A stretch of DNA of 64,000 nucleotides from Sphagnum magellanicum. Its lineage: Eukaryota; Streptophyta; Sphagnopsida; Sphagnales; Sphagnaceae. Below, in pieces: positions 50,501 through 61,915 of this stretch (its first letter is position 1; the number at the start of each line of letters is the position of its first letter). The DNA is taken from contig CM038924.1 in the NCBI GenBank assembly GCA_021904315.1, forward strand, positions 14,868,026 through 14,932,025, given 5' to 3'. The notes beneath the pieces were generated by a model. The model saw nothing but the letters and a program-made list of their open reading frames with translations, searched no databases and was not told the origin of the DNA. A program made the position numbers and the translations under genes.

Positions 50501-51416
50501 ATACACTTGTGAACTGTGACCTGAATGTTTGTCAAACATGAATTTTTTAAGTTGTTCATTGAGTCTGCCACCGCAGACTTTAATGTCATGGAATGGCCTC
50601 ACCCTTGCCCATTAAGGACCTAGTGAGAGGCTACAAGTTATCACATATAACTGAGACAGAGCTGCTGGAGTGATGAGATTAATTTGTGCGATATCTTGAA
50701 TGCAAGTTCTGCTAACTTCACACACACATGAAAGCCCACTCCCCAAGTAATCCCAAACCTTTTTATACAAATTTATAGTTCTTTTTTTTAAAAAATAGTT
50801 CTTTAGTAGCTACCATATTCTAGGCACATAACAACGAACCCAGGTAACAAACTACCTAATTTAAACATAGCAGTCAGGAAAGGTATGCAAGAAAAGAGGA
50901 TATATCCATGGGCATCACAAGGGTACAAACACCAAACACAGTTATCTACCTCCTTGACTTTCCCCCCCAGGTAGCAAAGCTTGAACATTAATTAGCTTCA
51001 GTTATTAGTGATGCTGTAAGTTAAAGCCTAATTGTTGCAGCAAACAATCAGGCAAGCAGCCATGCATGCATGCATGATCATGATCATCATCTTTCTCCTT
51101 CTGCCTCTCTCAGTAAGCAGTAGGTACTAAGTTTTGGCTTTCTTCTACTTGCAACAGCAAACTGCAACTGCTCTGTGGCCTCCACCAGGCTCCTAGCCTT
51201 AGCCCCTTTCTCCCCCCCCTTCATTCCTTCTTCATCAACAACCCAGCAGCAGGCTTTCTTCCACTTTAGCTGCCTCATAATAACATGACTCACATGCAAG
51301 AGAGTAAAGCAGGTGTACACACACACACACACACACACATATGACACTAATTAATTACACTAGAAAATGGAGACTCCTTAATTGCTCTTTCTCCCAATGT
51401 GAATATAGTTTGTTGG
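44516..51416. other. Long intergenic region, no gene recognised
   Basis: There are tandem ggatggctggg repeats (45616-45682), a GC-richer patch at 45.7-46.6 kb with overlapping open frames on both strands but no known domain, a GTTA tract (47528-47551), a G run (48119-48129), telomere-like units (48428-48445), a dispersed element near 48690-48770, a TA tract (49294-49313) and a CA tract (51316-51339). The 181-codon minus-strand frame at 45678-46223 is low-complexity (Pro, Trp) and is not called as a gene. Confidence 0.5.
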
Positions 51417-51699
51417 GTAGGTAGGTAGGTGAGTAGGTAGGTAGGTACTCATTTTGTTTTTTAAAGGAAATATGCCAAGGGAATTAACTTCGAAGTGGAA
51501 AGAAGGAAACATGAGCGCCGGGCGATGAAACGTTGGGTGGCAGAAACCCCCGTTTTGTAAGGGCCCAAGAGGAAAGAAAGCCATTTTGTTTGTGCCCCAT
51601 TCCGCAACACCTCCATACCTACCTACCTACCCTTTCCACCTACCTACAAACTAAGTAACTACTTACCTACCTACGTACCTACCTACGTACCTACTCTAC
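51417..51699. repeat. Inverted (GTAG)n ... (CTAC)n tracts
   Basis: A GTAG tract (51417-51447) and a longer CTAC/CCTACGTA tract (51615-51699) are complementary and about 170 bases apart. They could pair into a large cruciform just upstream of the BOI-like gene. Confidence 0.85.
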
Positions 51700-52480
51700 C
51701 CCCCCTCGTCACTCCCACGCCTTCTTTGGCCTCCCACGTTTGTAGTCGTCGTCGCTGCCGTCGTCGTCGTCGTCGCTGCCGTCTTCCCTCCGTCCCCTCG
51801 CTTCCCACCGTTGTGCGTTTCTTTTCTCTAGCTCAAGAAACCAGAAGATCGCACAGTTTTGCATCATCTATTTTTGCAGAAACACACTCGCTCAAACAAA
51901 CCCACTCTCAACCCATCCACAATCAGAGATTTGTGGAGTCCAGTCCAGTTTTTGGTGCAACAATTCTTGGTCCTTGTTTGTGTGTGTGTTTTCTTTTTTG
52001 TTGGTTTCCTGGCTGTCGCTTGCTTTCTTCATCAGTGTCTACAAACTAAATAGAATTTCCTTCCGCATCCTGTTTCCTCGACGACCCGATTCGTCTCTTC
52101 CTCCGCTTCTTGAAGGCTTTGAAGGCTTTCAAGGATTCTGTTGTTCGTTGTTGCTTTCTTTGTTTCTTTGTTTGCTTCTTTCTCTTCGGTGCCCATTTCC
52201 TGTGTCGTTTGGTTTGGTTCGAGTTTTTGTAGCTTCTTCTTGCGTGCGTATTCATTCCGTAGGCAATGCTGCTGCTGCGGCTGACGGTGGTGCTAATTTG
52301 GAGAACTTGAGAGTGACGACATAATTGGTGTGGGGAATTGGGTTCTACAACGCCAGCAATTTTAGTGTGAAGATTTGGTCGCACTGTTGTTCTGGCTGGT
52401 TGTGAGAGACGTGGGATTCATAAGCAGAAGCAGCAGCAGTTAGTTGGAAGAAGGTGCTGAGCACAACAACAGCAGCAGAA
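51700..52480 (+). promoter_or_regulatory. Proximal promoter and 5' leader of the BOI-like gene
   Basis: The DNA changes abruptly to CpG- and CT-rich sequence (for example a GTCGTCGTC/GCTGCC repeat at 51746-51782 and long pyrimidine stretches to about 52230). It ends in an agcagcagca-rich leader directly before the start codon at 52481. No obvious TATA box at a fixed distance could be chosen, so the transcription start is not placed. Open frames here (51726-52049, 51974-52324) have no domain and are probably leader sequence, although they could act as upstream ORFs. Confidence 0.45.
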
Positions 52481-54907
52481 ATGGCAGTGCAAGCGCAATA
52501 TCCTTCCAATGCCCTCCTACCCAATTACCGCAACAGGTTGCTAGCAAGCTCCATCTTCTGCTGCTGGTGGCTTTCTTTCTCTGCTGCATGTCTTGATTCT
52601 GCCTTGATGTGAAACACGAGGATGTGTGGAGAAGAATTGGGAAGAACACAAATGTGAGCCCAGAGTTGGTTGTGTCTAGAATCTAATTTTGTAGTGTATC
52701 TTGTGATGGGTTTCTTGTTGAAGTAGGACGAGGGCAGTGGTGTCTGGAGCAGGCGACAACAACAACAATAACCGAAATAGTTTCTTGCCGTCTTCCTCGC
52801 CCTTGAACTTCAACCAGAGCTCTTTCTTTGACGAGTTTCAGTTCCACCACCCACATCTTCTTCCTGCTGCAACAACAACTGGAGGAGAATCCAATCCTTT
52901 GCGCACTTTCAATAATCAACGTGAGGACTTCTTCTTCTTCCATCTCCTCTTTCTCCTCGTCCTGGTCTTCCAGGATCGTTCAATAAACTGTCTGCAGCAG
53001 GAGCAGCAGCAGCTCCTTCCTTCTTCTGGCCTAAGAAGCTCCACTGGGGATCATCTTTAAGAGTGTGTAAACATTCCAATGGGTCTGAAAATCCCTCGGC
53101 AACAGAGGAAGAAGCCGGAGCACGCTGCCGCCACTCCAGATATGGGGAATTCTTGAATTGGGCGCTGAAGAAGCTCTTGAGTTGATGATGATGCTCTTCC
53201 CACTGTGTTCTTCTTGATGTTCTTGATCCAGTGAGGAAAGCATCAAAAATATATATCTTGATGATGATACCCAGCTGCTCTATATATCACCTCCCCATGA
53301 GCTGAGCTGAGCTGAGCTGAGAAGAGATAGTTTTAAGTTGCAGAACCAGCAGAGTTGGTAGGGCTTTCGTGTCTCATGTTCCAAGATCCAGAAGCACTAC
53401 CAACCCAATAGCTATATGGTCAGATGGTCGGGGTGTGGATAGATGCATCTACTACGTAGATTCTACTTAGCTTTCGTTCTTGGAAGGGGAATTGTTACCC
53501 CTCGTGGATTCTTCTTCAATCTCGAAGGAAGGAATTGGCGAAGAAGAGATTGATCAGTGGGTTTTATGAAGGGATCAATCATTGGATTCCTTTCTTGGGT
53601 GGATGAGGATTCTTCTCTTACCTTCTTTGCTTATCTTTTGTTTTTTTGGCATTTGGAAGTGAACAAGAACCTGAACAAGAACCCTTTTGGCTTTTCACAT
53701 CTATGATGCAGTAGGGGGAGGACCCAGCCATGTACTACAACCACAGCCGGCAGCACTGAATGGAACGCTTTTCAACAGCAATGAAGCTCAGAATGAGCTC
53801 ACATGTACTTTACTGGGCTCCAGGAAAAGGGCAAGGGAAGCAGCAACAGCAGCAGCAGACGTGTTGGCCAATCAGAGACAACAGCAGCAGCAGCAGCAGC
53901 TATTGAACCAGCAGCGACAGCCACAGCAACAACAGCAGCAGGAACATCAGCTGCTAAATGTTTCGGACTATCGGAACCATATAACAGGCCCTGTAGTGAT
54001 GCCACCCCAATCAACAGGAGTCTCCACAGGGTTACGTCTCACATTTGAAGATGACCGGTTGAACTCGACTACTTGTGCTTCAACAAGTGGACGAGGAAAT
54101 GCTTCTGCGACTATGTTTTCCATCATGGGTGAAGATCTGAGCACTCAAATTCAGCAGCAGAGTGAAGAGATCGAATTGCTTCTGAAAGCCCAGGTAGTTT
54201 GTTTGTTTGTCTTTTTATACCCCCTCCCCCTTGTTTCTTTCTTTTACAGAGCTTGATGTGTATATATATATACTCTTCCATGTCCAAAGAGGTGTGCAGG
54301 TTTAGTGAGTTTCATTTGGAACTGGTGTTTCTTAGAAGCTGATGGAAAATGTTGGAACCCAATCCAGGGGGAACAAGTTCGCCAACTTCTGGAAGAGAAG
54401 AGGCAGCGGCATTCAAGAGCATTGGTTGCTGCAATTGAGGAAGGCATAGTGCGGCACTTTCGAGAGAAAGACTTGGAAATAGAGAACATTAAGAGACAAA
54501 ATGAAGAACTTGCAGAGCATGTGAAGCAGCTTAGAATGGAGGCACATCGGTGGGAGGTTAAGGCCAAGACGAATGAGGCCATGGTGGCAGCTTTAAAGTC
54601 GAACCTTCAACAGGCACATCAAGCGGTTGCATTGAGCCGGGAGCAGAGTAAAGAGGGATGTGGTGACAGTGAGGCTGATGATGCAGCCTCATCACATCAT
54701 GGAGATGATCCCCATGCACGCACATTTCAAGAGAATCGAGAGCTTCGTGAGCAGCGCATGTGTAGGGTATGCCGTTGTAATGACGTTTCAATTCTGCTGT
54801 TACCTTGTCGCCATCTTTGCCTGTGCAAGGAGTGTGAAACACGCCTTGACACGTGCCCTCTTTGCCGCTCACTCAAGAATGCCAGTGTTCAAGTCTACAT
54901 GTCATGA
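52481..54907 (+). CDS. BOI/SBP1-like RING-type E3 ubiquitin ligase (four coding exons)
   Basis: Exons lie at 52481-52536, 52727-52920, 53712-54193 and 54368-54907. The three introns (190, 791 and 174 bases) are all GT-AG, and the frame stays open across each junction, giving 423 residues. The start MAVQAQYPSNALLPNYRNR matches the family's usual beginning. An SRKRAR basic cluster (120-125, likely nuclear localisation) is followed by a Gln-rich stretch (138-161), STGLRLTFED (188-197), a coiled-coil/WRD-type region (about 225-330, with Trp306) and a C-terminal C3HC4 RING. The RING ligands are Cys376, Cys379, Cys391, His393, Cys397, Cys400, Cys407 and Cys410, and the tail is SLKNASVQVYMS. In other plants these ligases bind S-RNase (petunia SBP1), MYB108/BOS1 (BOI) or DELLA proteins (BRGs), acting in stress resistance, cell-death limitation and gibberellin responses; here that role is inferred. 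All zinc ligands are present, so it is probably functional. The exact orthologue within the family cannot be decided. Confidence 0.93.
52921..53711 (+). other. Intron 2 of the BOI-like gene
   Basis: It begins GTGAGG after CAAC and ends GATGCAG before TAGGGGGAGG. It contains a (GAGCT)n-like tract (ctgagctgagctgagctgag, about 53298-53320). The preceding frame stays open for about 46 codons into the intron (to 53060), so retention would give a truncated protein lacking the coiled coil and RING. Confidence 0.85.
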
Positions 54908-55761
54908 CCCCACGATACAAGAAGGAGAGATCAAGATGGGATTTTCAGATATGATGAGGATTCCTCAAAGATGTACATCTACATGCAAAGGTTGCAGCAG
55001 CTCCTATAGCTTCTTACATTTCACGAGTACCTATATCATTGCACTAGACATGCAAATGAAAGGCAGATGTGTTGATGAGGAGGAGGAACAAAGATTGGTC
55101 GATACTAGGTTAATGCCAATAGGTTAGTCTTTGAATGTTAGGTACCATCTGCTCTTAGCAATGCATTTCTTCAAAGAGATTTGACACGTGAATGATTCTA
55201 GACTCAAAAATGACATATGGGTGAATGCTTATAGACTCAAAAACCAGCGTGATGCATAGTTTGTGGGCTGTAAAGAACATTTGAAGAGTCATCAGGTTTT
55301 TCTTGTCCATAGCCTCCTTGTCCTAGAACTAGAGATCATGCACATTTTGTTTTCACCATTTCTCTCACATATGGAAAAACCAACTTGGCCACTGAAGCAT
55401 ATCACCATCATCTTGCCATTGTACATTGTGAATTCATTGTATTAGGATTAGTCAGTAAAAACAAAAGCCTCTGTATAAAGCTCTCAAATGGGTTGTTGTC
55501 CTTTCCTTCAGAACAACATATTTTCCCTATAAGTTTTTTTCGGTAATTGTTTTCCTCAAAAATGGCAACAACAACCTTTACATAGTAAATTCAATGGTGA
55601 TGATTTGTAAAATTACTTGTGAATGTTTGTTGTGACTTTAGATCTGCATTAGTAATTTGGCACTTTTTTTGGCACTTTAAAGAACTTGGGAATAAGACAA
55701 ATGGCAGCAGTTATTAAGCACCCAAAAATTGGAAGTAGGCAATTTTAGAAAAACAAATAAA
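54908..55761 (+). other. 3' flank and probable 3' untranslated region
   Basis: Sequence after the TGA stop (54905-54907) keeps mixed, transcript-like composition to about 55.5 kb. A canonical AATAAA occurs at 55756-55761, and weaker variants (tataaag near 55474, aataag near 55690) lie upstream. The cleavage site cannot be fixed from sequence alone. Confidence 0.4.
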
Positions 55762-58131
55762 GGGGATGACTTGTTATTTTTTGGGTATCTTTGGCACATG
55801 ACTTTTCAAACCATGCTCTACAAAGTCCATTGCAAAGTGCTGAGGAGACTTGCACAAACTACAACCAAACTGATTGTTCTGCAAGACTTGTGCTATCTTG
55901 GGGTTTCTTTGTGGACCCAAAAAAAGAAAAGCCTATGTAGAATGCATCATGCCCTTTAGGATTATGCATCTGAAGAGTATCTGGCAGTGTTGTATTTTTG
56001 GTTTTTTCTGCCTACTTAAACATGGGTGTCTGGCATCCATCTATAGCTTGCACTTTTGTTATGCATTTTTGTTGTGCCTTTTTCTACTCTATACCATAGA
56101 ACACCTTATCAGCGTTTGATTTTTTTTGGGGTCAATTCTGTGATATAGCCAAAGTGGCAATCAGCCACCAGACAATTTAGCCAAATTTGCATATAAACAA
56201 GATATTATGAAAGTATTATAAAAAAAAAACATCCTTCTATGTTTTTGGCTACCCAACCCCCCCCCCCCCCCCCCCCCCACACTTGAACCAAGTAAAAGAA
56301 ATCTGGCAATCTCTCTTAAAGTTTTTCAATTCTGTTCATCAAAAATCCCAAATTCTCAATTTTTGGAAAAAGCAAAAAATAAATTTGCCAAAATGAGAAA
56401 TTTTGGCAATTAAATCTGATTATATGAAAAACATCCACCTATATAATTTTTTTGCTACCTACTTGAACCAAGTATAGAAACTCTAGCAATTGATTTCTCT
56501 TAATCAAATTTCAAACTCTGGCAAATCAAAAAAAAATAAAAATCCCAAAATGATTTCATTTTCAAAATTTTAATTATTTCACATTTTGACCCCCAAAAAA
56601 ACTCAATCTTTGACCCAAAAAAATTACACACACACAAAAATAATAATAATAATAATAATAAATAAAGAGGAAGGGGGGCTACACATTTGAAGTGCCATTT
56701 ATGTTGAGAGCACTAAGAAGGTGGCAACCAATTAAAATGCCAAAATCAAATTGGGGAGGAGGAGCTCAATGCTCCTACAAGACAAGGAAAAAGTGTTACC
56801 CATATGATGATGTCAGGCAGGTTACATGAAGTCAAGCTCATCATGGGGGCCACTTCTTCTGCTTTTGCTTCTTCTTAGGAGTATCTTTGTTCAGCTACAC
56901 TTTCACTTTTGTGACTAGAGTGGGAAGGGAAAGTGATTCTTCCATGTTGCAATATGCTTGGTACATGTACTACTACTCTCTTCTCATGCAATTTTTTCAA
57001 CAAAAAATGCCCCAAATCAAGGCCAAAACTAAGTTGGCCAGTACACTATCTTTGGTCACTCTGAAATGCTTTTTCCAGTGTAAGGTCTGCTTTTGCAATA
57101 AAATTCAAAGAACCCAATGCCCCAATTCAAGGCCAAAACTAAGTTGGGCAGTTAAAATGCCCTTTGGGCCCTCATTTCTTTCACCCCTGAACCCTAAGTA
57201 AAACCCTAAACATTGCTATCTGCAAAAGAGTAAATTTATTTTATTTATTTATTTATTTATTTATTTTTGACACAAATGGAAAATCCATTACAAAAAGAGA
57301 ACCAGCAAAAGAGTAAAATTTTTTTATTGAATTTAAATGTCAAATTGAAGTTGCAAGTAAATTTAGGCTGAAATTAATTTTTAACATCAATATTGGGATT
57401 CCAAAAAAAAAAATTCACACCCAATTAAATGTCAATTTACTTTTCTAATGAATATTTTTTAATCTCGTCTCACATTATGACCAAATTGGTGGTAATTTGG
57501 TTGCTGATTTTCTGGGCTTCCTTTACTTATTATTAGTTTTAATGTAATTCTGAAATTGGTGGCCAATTTCTGTATTGGGCAGGGGGGGGAGGGGGCAAAG
57601 TAAGTTACACCAAATTTTTCTGGGCATCAAATTAGTGCTGACCACCTCCAAACTCTTTTTTTTTGTCTTTTCTCTTTTCAAATAATTAAATTTTGGTGGG
57701 CACTTTTTGAGGCAGAGAATGGTTCTGGTAGGAAAGATACTGGGACATCTCAAAAGATTTCTTGACCTGCCCTAAAAGGGAACTGAGCAGATTAAAAATA
57801 ATTCAGACCTGGTTCATTTCATTTCATTTGAATGGGCAGATTAAATGAAAATTTTCAAGCTCCTGTCAGGGCAGTCCTCAAAAAAATTTGTGAAGTGTTT
57901 TTCTTTATACAACTTTTAAGGTCAGTTTAGTCGTTAAATAATCCTCAAAATAATGAAATGAATTTTTTGTGAAAATATGAAGCTCACGTGTTGAAAATCA
58001 TCATAATTATTATCATAGGCTACATTCTGAATAATTTCAAAATTTTATCATAATTATTATCACAATAGTATAGTATGATGGAAAATATATATAATTTCAA
58101 AAAAATTTAAAACGACTATTTTTTTATTTTT
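55762..58131. other. AT-rich intergenic DNA with several repeats
   Basis: Copies of the tagccaaa repeat lie at 56143-56325 and 56430-56480, the first interrupted by a 22-base C run (56257-56278). There are (AAT)n (56638-56661) and (TTTA)n (57233-57268) tracts. A 36-base segment starting ATGCCCCAAATCAAGGCC at 57007 is repeated at 57117 with two mismatches. No gene is recognised. Confidence 0.6.
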
Positions 58132-58391
58132 TTTCACCATGCAAAATATAACCTTCAAAAAATCAACCTCAAAAAGGACCCAAAATCCTTCAAGATCTTA
58201 TAACTTTGTAACTAATCTCAAAAGTTTCAACACAAGCCCAAATATCATCTTTCAAAAAACCCTCATTTAATAATAATAGACCTATAACTTAGGGGCCCAA
58301 AAGAATCCCTTGAGCTACTATACTCTATAATGAATCTAAACACGATATCCTTGCCCTGCCTTGGTAAAAGCAAGGCCAACAAATCGGAGCT
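58132..58391. repeat. Direct repeat of about 260 bp, left copy
   Basis: It begins tttcaccatgcaaaatata and ends near aagcaaggccaacaaatcgg. It shares many long words with the right copy (59624-59886), for example gtttcaacacaagcc, aatatcatctttcaaaaa and ctctataatgaatctaaa. It may be one of two long terminal repeats or a segmental duplication. Confidence 0.8.
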
Positions 58392-59623
58392 ATGGAACTC
58401 AAAACAATTCTTCCATAGGCAAAGGTCATGCTGCTTGCTGCATTAGGTTCTGCTGAAAACATATGACTTCATCTTCTTCTTCTTCTTCTTCTTCAGGCCC
58501 ACCTCATGCAACTGCACATTGGTTTGTTTCTAATTTTTCTAGGGAGAAGAGACACTGGGAATCATATGTTGGTGGTGGTGAGAAAAAAATTCCCAAGAGC
58601 CTTTTCATCTTGAGAAGTTTGTGCAAGAATGAATGATGATGTCTTTTTCTTATGTGTAGGGTTTAGGGTTTAGGTTATGCTATGTAAGGCTACCTACAAC
58701 AACACTAAAAAAAACCGCATAAGTTTTTACAAGAGTCTTGAATCACGTCTTGTTAGTGAGGACACAACAAACTTGTTCTAAGGTTCTTAGATTTGTGTAT
58801 GATGATGCTATACAAAATAATGTTGATTTGTACTTGGAAGTTTACACACTCCTTGCTTTAGGCATCATCGTTAATTGGGTATCTTGGTGTTCAAAGTAGG
58901 TTGATTTTGTGGATGGAAATTTGGCAAGGAGTGCCAAATTTTGTTAATTAAGTATCTTGGTTGAGTGTGGGTTTATTACTCTTTTACTCCCTTGCTTGTG
59001 GCTTGCGAATGCTTTGTATTTTGCATTCTTTATATTTCCCATGGAAAGATTCTAAGGGCAAATGAAAGGTTTTTTTGTTTTTTCCCTTCTTAAAAGCCAT
59101 AAAAATGTCCATTTTAGCTTTTAAGGTGAAACTCAATTGTTAGATGTTTTATAAATTTTTTTGCCTATTGTAAGATGCCTTAGGCTAATTCAATGTTTGC
59201 CTTGTATACTAGAAAGCATAATACCTTCACCACTTGGGTTTCTTGTTTGTGTATCCAAAGAAGAGAAGGCTTTTGTATTCATCTTGCTAGTTTGTATCAC
59301 TTGTGATGGTACCTTTGTCCTCCTCCTCTCATCCACTCACTCACTCCATCCAGCCTTTTTTTTTAATGGCAATTTTTTTGAATATTGGAAACACTTTCAA
59401 TTTGGCCTCTTCTGTTTTGTTAATGGAAATTCTGAGAAAAAAAATCAAATTAAATTGCCCTAAAAATTTTGCCCTAACTTACTCACTCCCCTTGAATTAT
59501 TTTTGAAACTTTGTTTTCCTTTTAAGCCCAACAACAACAACAAGGGGTGTGTCAAACTATGGCCTTGCCATTTACATTATAATGTATCTTAAGGCAAAAG
59601 AAGAATGATGAAAACTCAAAACA
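58392..59623. other. Sequence between the direct repeats
   Basis: It holds a CTT microsatellite (58472-58494), two telomere-like units (about 58659-58674) and short open frames without known motifs. The right end carries a purine-rich stretch (ggcaaaagaagaatgatgaa, about 59593), which could be a polypurine tract if the repeats are LTRs. No primer-binding site complementary to a tRNA was recognised after the left copy. Confidence 0.4.
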
Positions 59624-59886
59624 TTTCACCATGCAAAAACATGATCTTCAAAAAATCCTCTAAAAGAAACCAAAATCCTTCTAGATATGATAACTCTATA
59701 ACTAATCTGAAGTTTCAACACAAGCCAAAATATCATCTTTCAAAAATCCTCATATAAAAATAGACCTATTATTATTACCTAGGAGGCCCCCCAAATCCCT
59801 TAAGCTACTATATATATACTCTATAATGAATCTAAAACACAATATCCTTGCCTGCCTTCTCGGTAGGCAAGACCAACAAAAGCAGC
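59624..59886. repeat. Direct repeat of about 260 bp, right copy
   Basis: Same orientation as 58132-58391 and about 1.49 kb downstream. It differs by scattered substitutions and small indels, so the duplication is not recent. Confidence 0.8.
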
Positions 59887-61704
59887 TTTGCAGTACAAAC
59901 AAAAAAAAGGGACTAAAAAAGGACCCTAATTGTCAAGCTACCTAGTAGGTGAGATAACCCTAACCCTAACACTAACCCTAACCCCACCAGTTGAAGATGA
60001 AAAGGGGTGGGTAAATTTTGAACTTTGTGCACCTATCTGACTTGGTACAAACTATGCCTTGTGCACTCCAGTTTGATGATATCACCATGTACACAACAAC
60101 TGCCCTCTCATAGCCCAGTTGACCTGGATTCATTCATGTGTGCTCTTGCAGGCACCCCACCACCCAATGTGCAGCCTACTTTCAAAGAGGGCTTAACTTA
60201 TTAGTCTGTTTTCCTATAAGTGAAGTGAAAAGAGCCAAACTTTCAAGCAGGACCTGACATAGCCTAATAGCTTTACATGGACAATTCAAGGTCCACTTTC
60301 CATTTCTGCACTCACTTATTGTCATACCTATGACTCATGTTTGGCACTAATTAATTAATGAATTCCTGAGAGGTCCAGACAAAAACTTTTTTTTTAAATT
60401 AAAAAAAAACACTAAAAGCTGATTGCCTAAATTCTAGAGAATTGAACCTAGTTCAAACAAGAAGATAGCTTTGAAACTTAGTTGTAGGGAACTCAACCTA
60501 TTTAGAGATTATTGCTGAAATGAAAGCACAAAAAAATCAAAACATCACTAATACACTAAGAAACTAGAAGACCATTAAGCTTAAACAAATGTTATCTGCC
60601 ACAAATCAGCTAGTGATGGAGGTACACTAACTGTGATGTGTGAAAGACACGAGGAATGTTTTTTCAAGTGTGACGACGGCACACTACAAAATTGCTAGGC
60701 TGAAAAACCCTAAACATTACAGGGCTATGAACACATGTTTTCAATAATAAGAAATAAGCATCACAGGAAGGAACTCAAGAGGACCATTGGTGATGGGCTA
60801 TAGTGGCATGAGCACAAGTCGTCAAAAAATATATCAAAACATGAATAAAAACATTCACAACATTTTTATGGCAAAAGAAATGAACTCATCTCCTAATGCA
60901 TGCTCAGCATACAATCCTGTTTTCTCCTAAACAACAAATGACTATCACTGCACATTTGGGCATGTTAGATCAACTATAACAACAAACATCCGCTAATACC
61001 CAACAACCATCTCTAGTAGTGATCAGGATATCAACTTGCAAAACTTAATTTCATTATAGTGTGCCTAGAATCCATGCTCATAACTTAGCATCTCCAACCA
61101 CAATCCCTATTTAGTCCTCTACAAGTATTTACCCATGTTGGGCAGTTCTTTTTAAAATAAGTCAAATGACCATAATACTAGTGTTTACCAAATGCAAACA
61201 TAGAGTGTTGATTATTTCTCCATCCCGACCCATAAACATGAAAAATTAATACAAAATGCGAGTGGTTGTAAATGCCACCACCTGGGCTAATTGGTATGGC
61301 CCAGCCAATTAAAAGCAATTCATTTTGTTCTGCTGCACTATGGCGTGATTTTGGGATGATAGGTACCAAAGTTCACCAAAAAAATCTGATTAAATTAAAT
61401 TAAAATAAAATTTATTTAATTAATTTCTAAAAATTGAATTATTATTATTATTATTATTATTTTAAAGTTCATCAACATTGCCTGTATCATATCACATCAA
61501 CTATATATGCTAGATATTAGATGGATCTACTATTAGGAAGAAGGTTTGGTAAATATCCCATTTGGGGGACTTGATTTTGTGGGTCACATGCCAATATTGT
61601 GGGCCCTCAAGTGTATTATACAAGAAAACCATGCCCCCAACTCAGTTGTGTCAAAGCTGCAGTTTTGTGTACTTTGATTGAATCTCTAAGAAGGCATCTG
61701 AAAA
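59887..61704. other. Intergenic DNA
   Basis: A short CCCTAA tract lies at 59954-59987 and an ATT tract at 61438-61462. No gene is recognised. Confidence 0.55.
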
Positions 61705-61915
61705 GAATACCATAGTACCTGGGCCAGTTTCGACACTAATTATATTATGTTCAGAAGTGTTGAAGTTTTCAATATATTTATTTATTTATTTATTTATTTA
61801 TATTTCAAATATATGTTTTTGGGAACGAAACTAAAAAATCTGATGGAATAATTAGGAATTTCTCATTTGTCAAGATGGAATTTTTCAAATTTAAATTAAT
61901 TATTTGACAAACACA
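61705..61915. repeat. Dispersed repeat of about 200 bp, copy 2
   Basis: Homologous to 44323-44515: accatagtacctgggccagt near the left end and attaattatttgacaaacac near the right end. It contains an additional TTTA tract (61776-61803). Confidence 0.75.

Noticed and set aside
51726-52324. Two long overlapping plus-strand open frames upstream of the BOI-like start
   Set aside because: They are pyrimidine-rich leader or promoter sequence without a domain, and the family's conserved N-terminus is at 52481.
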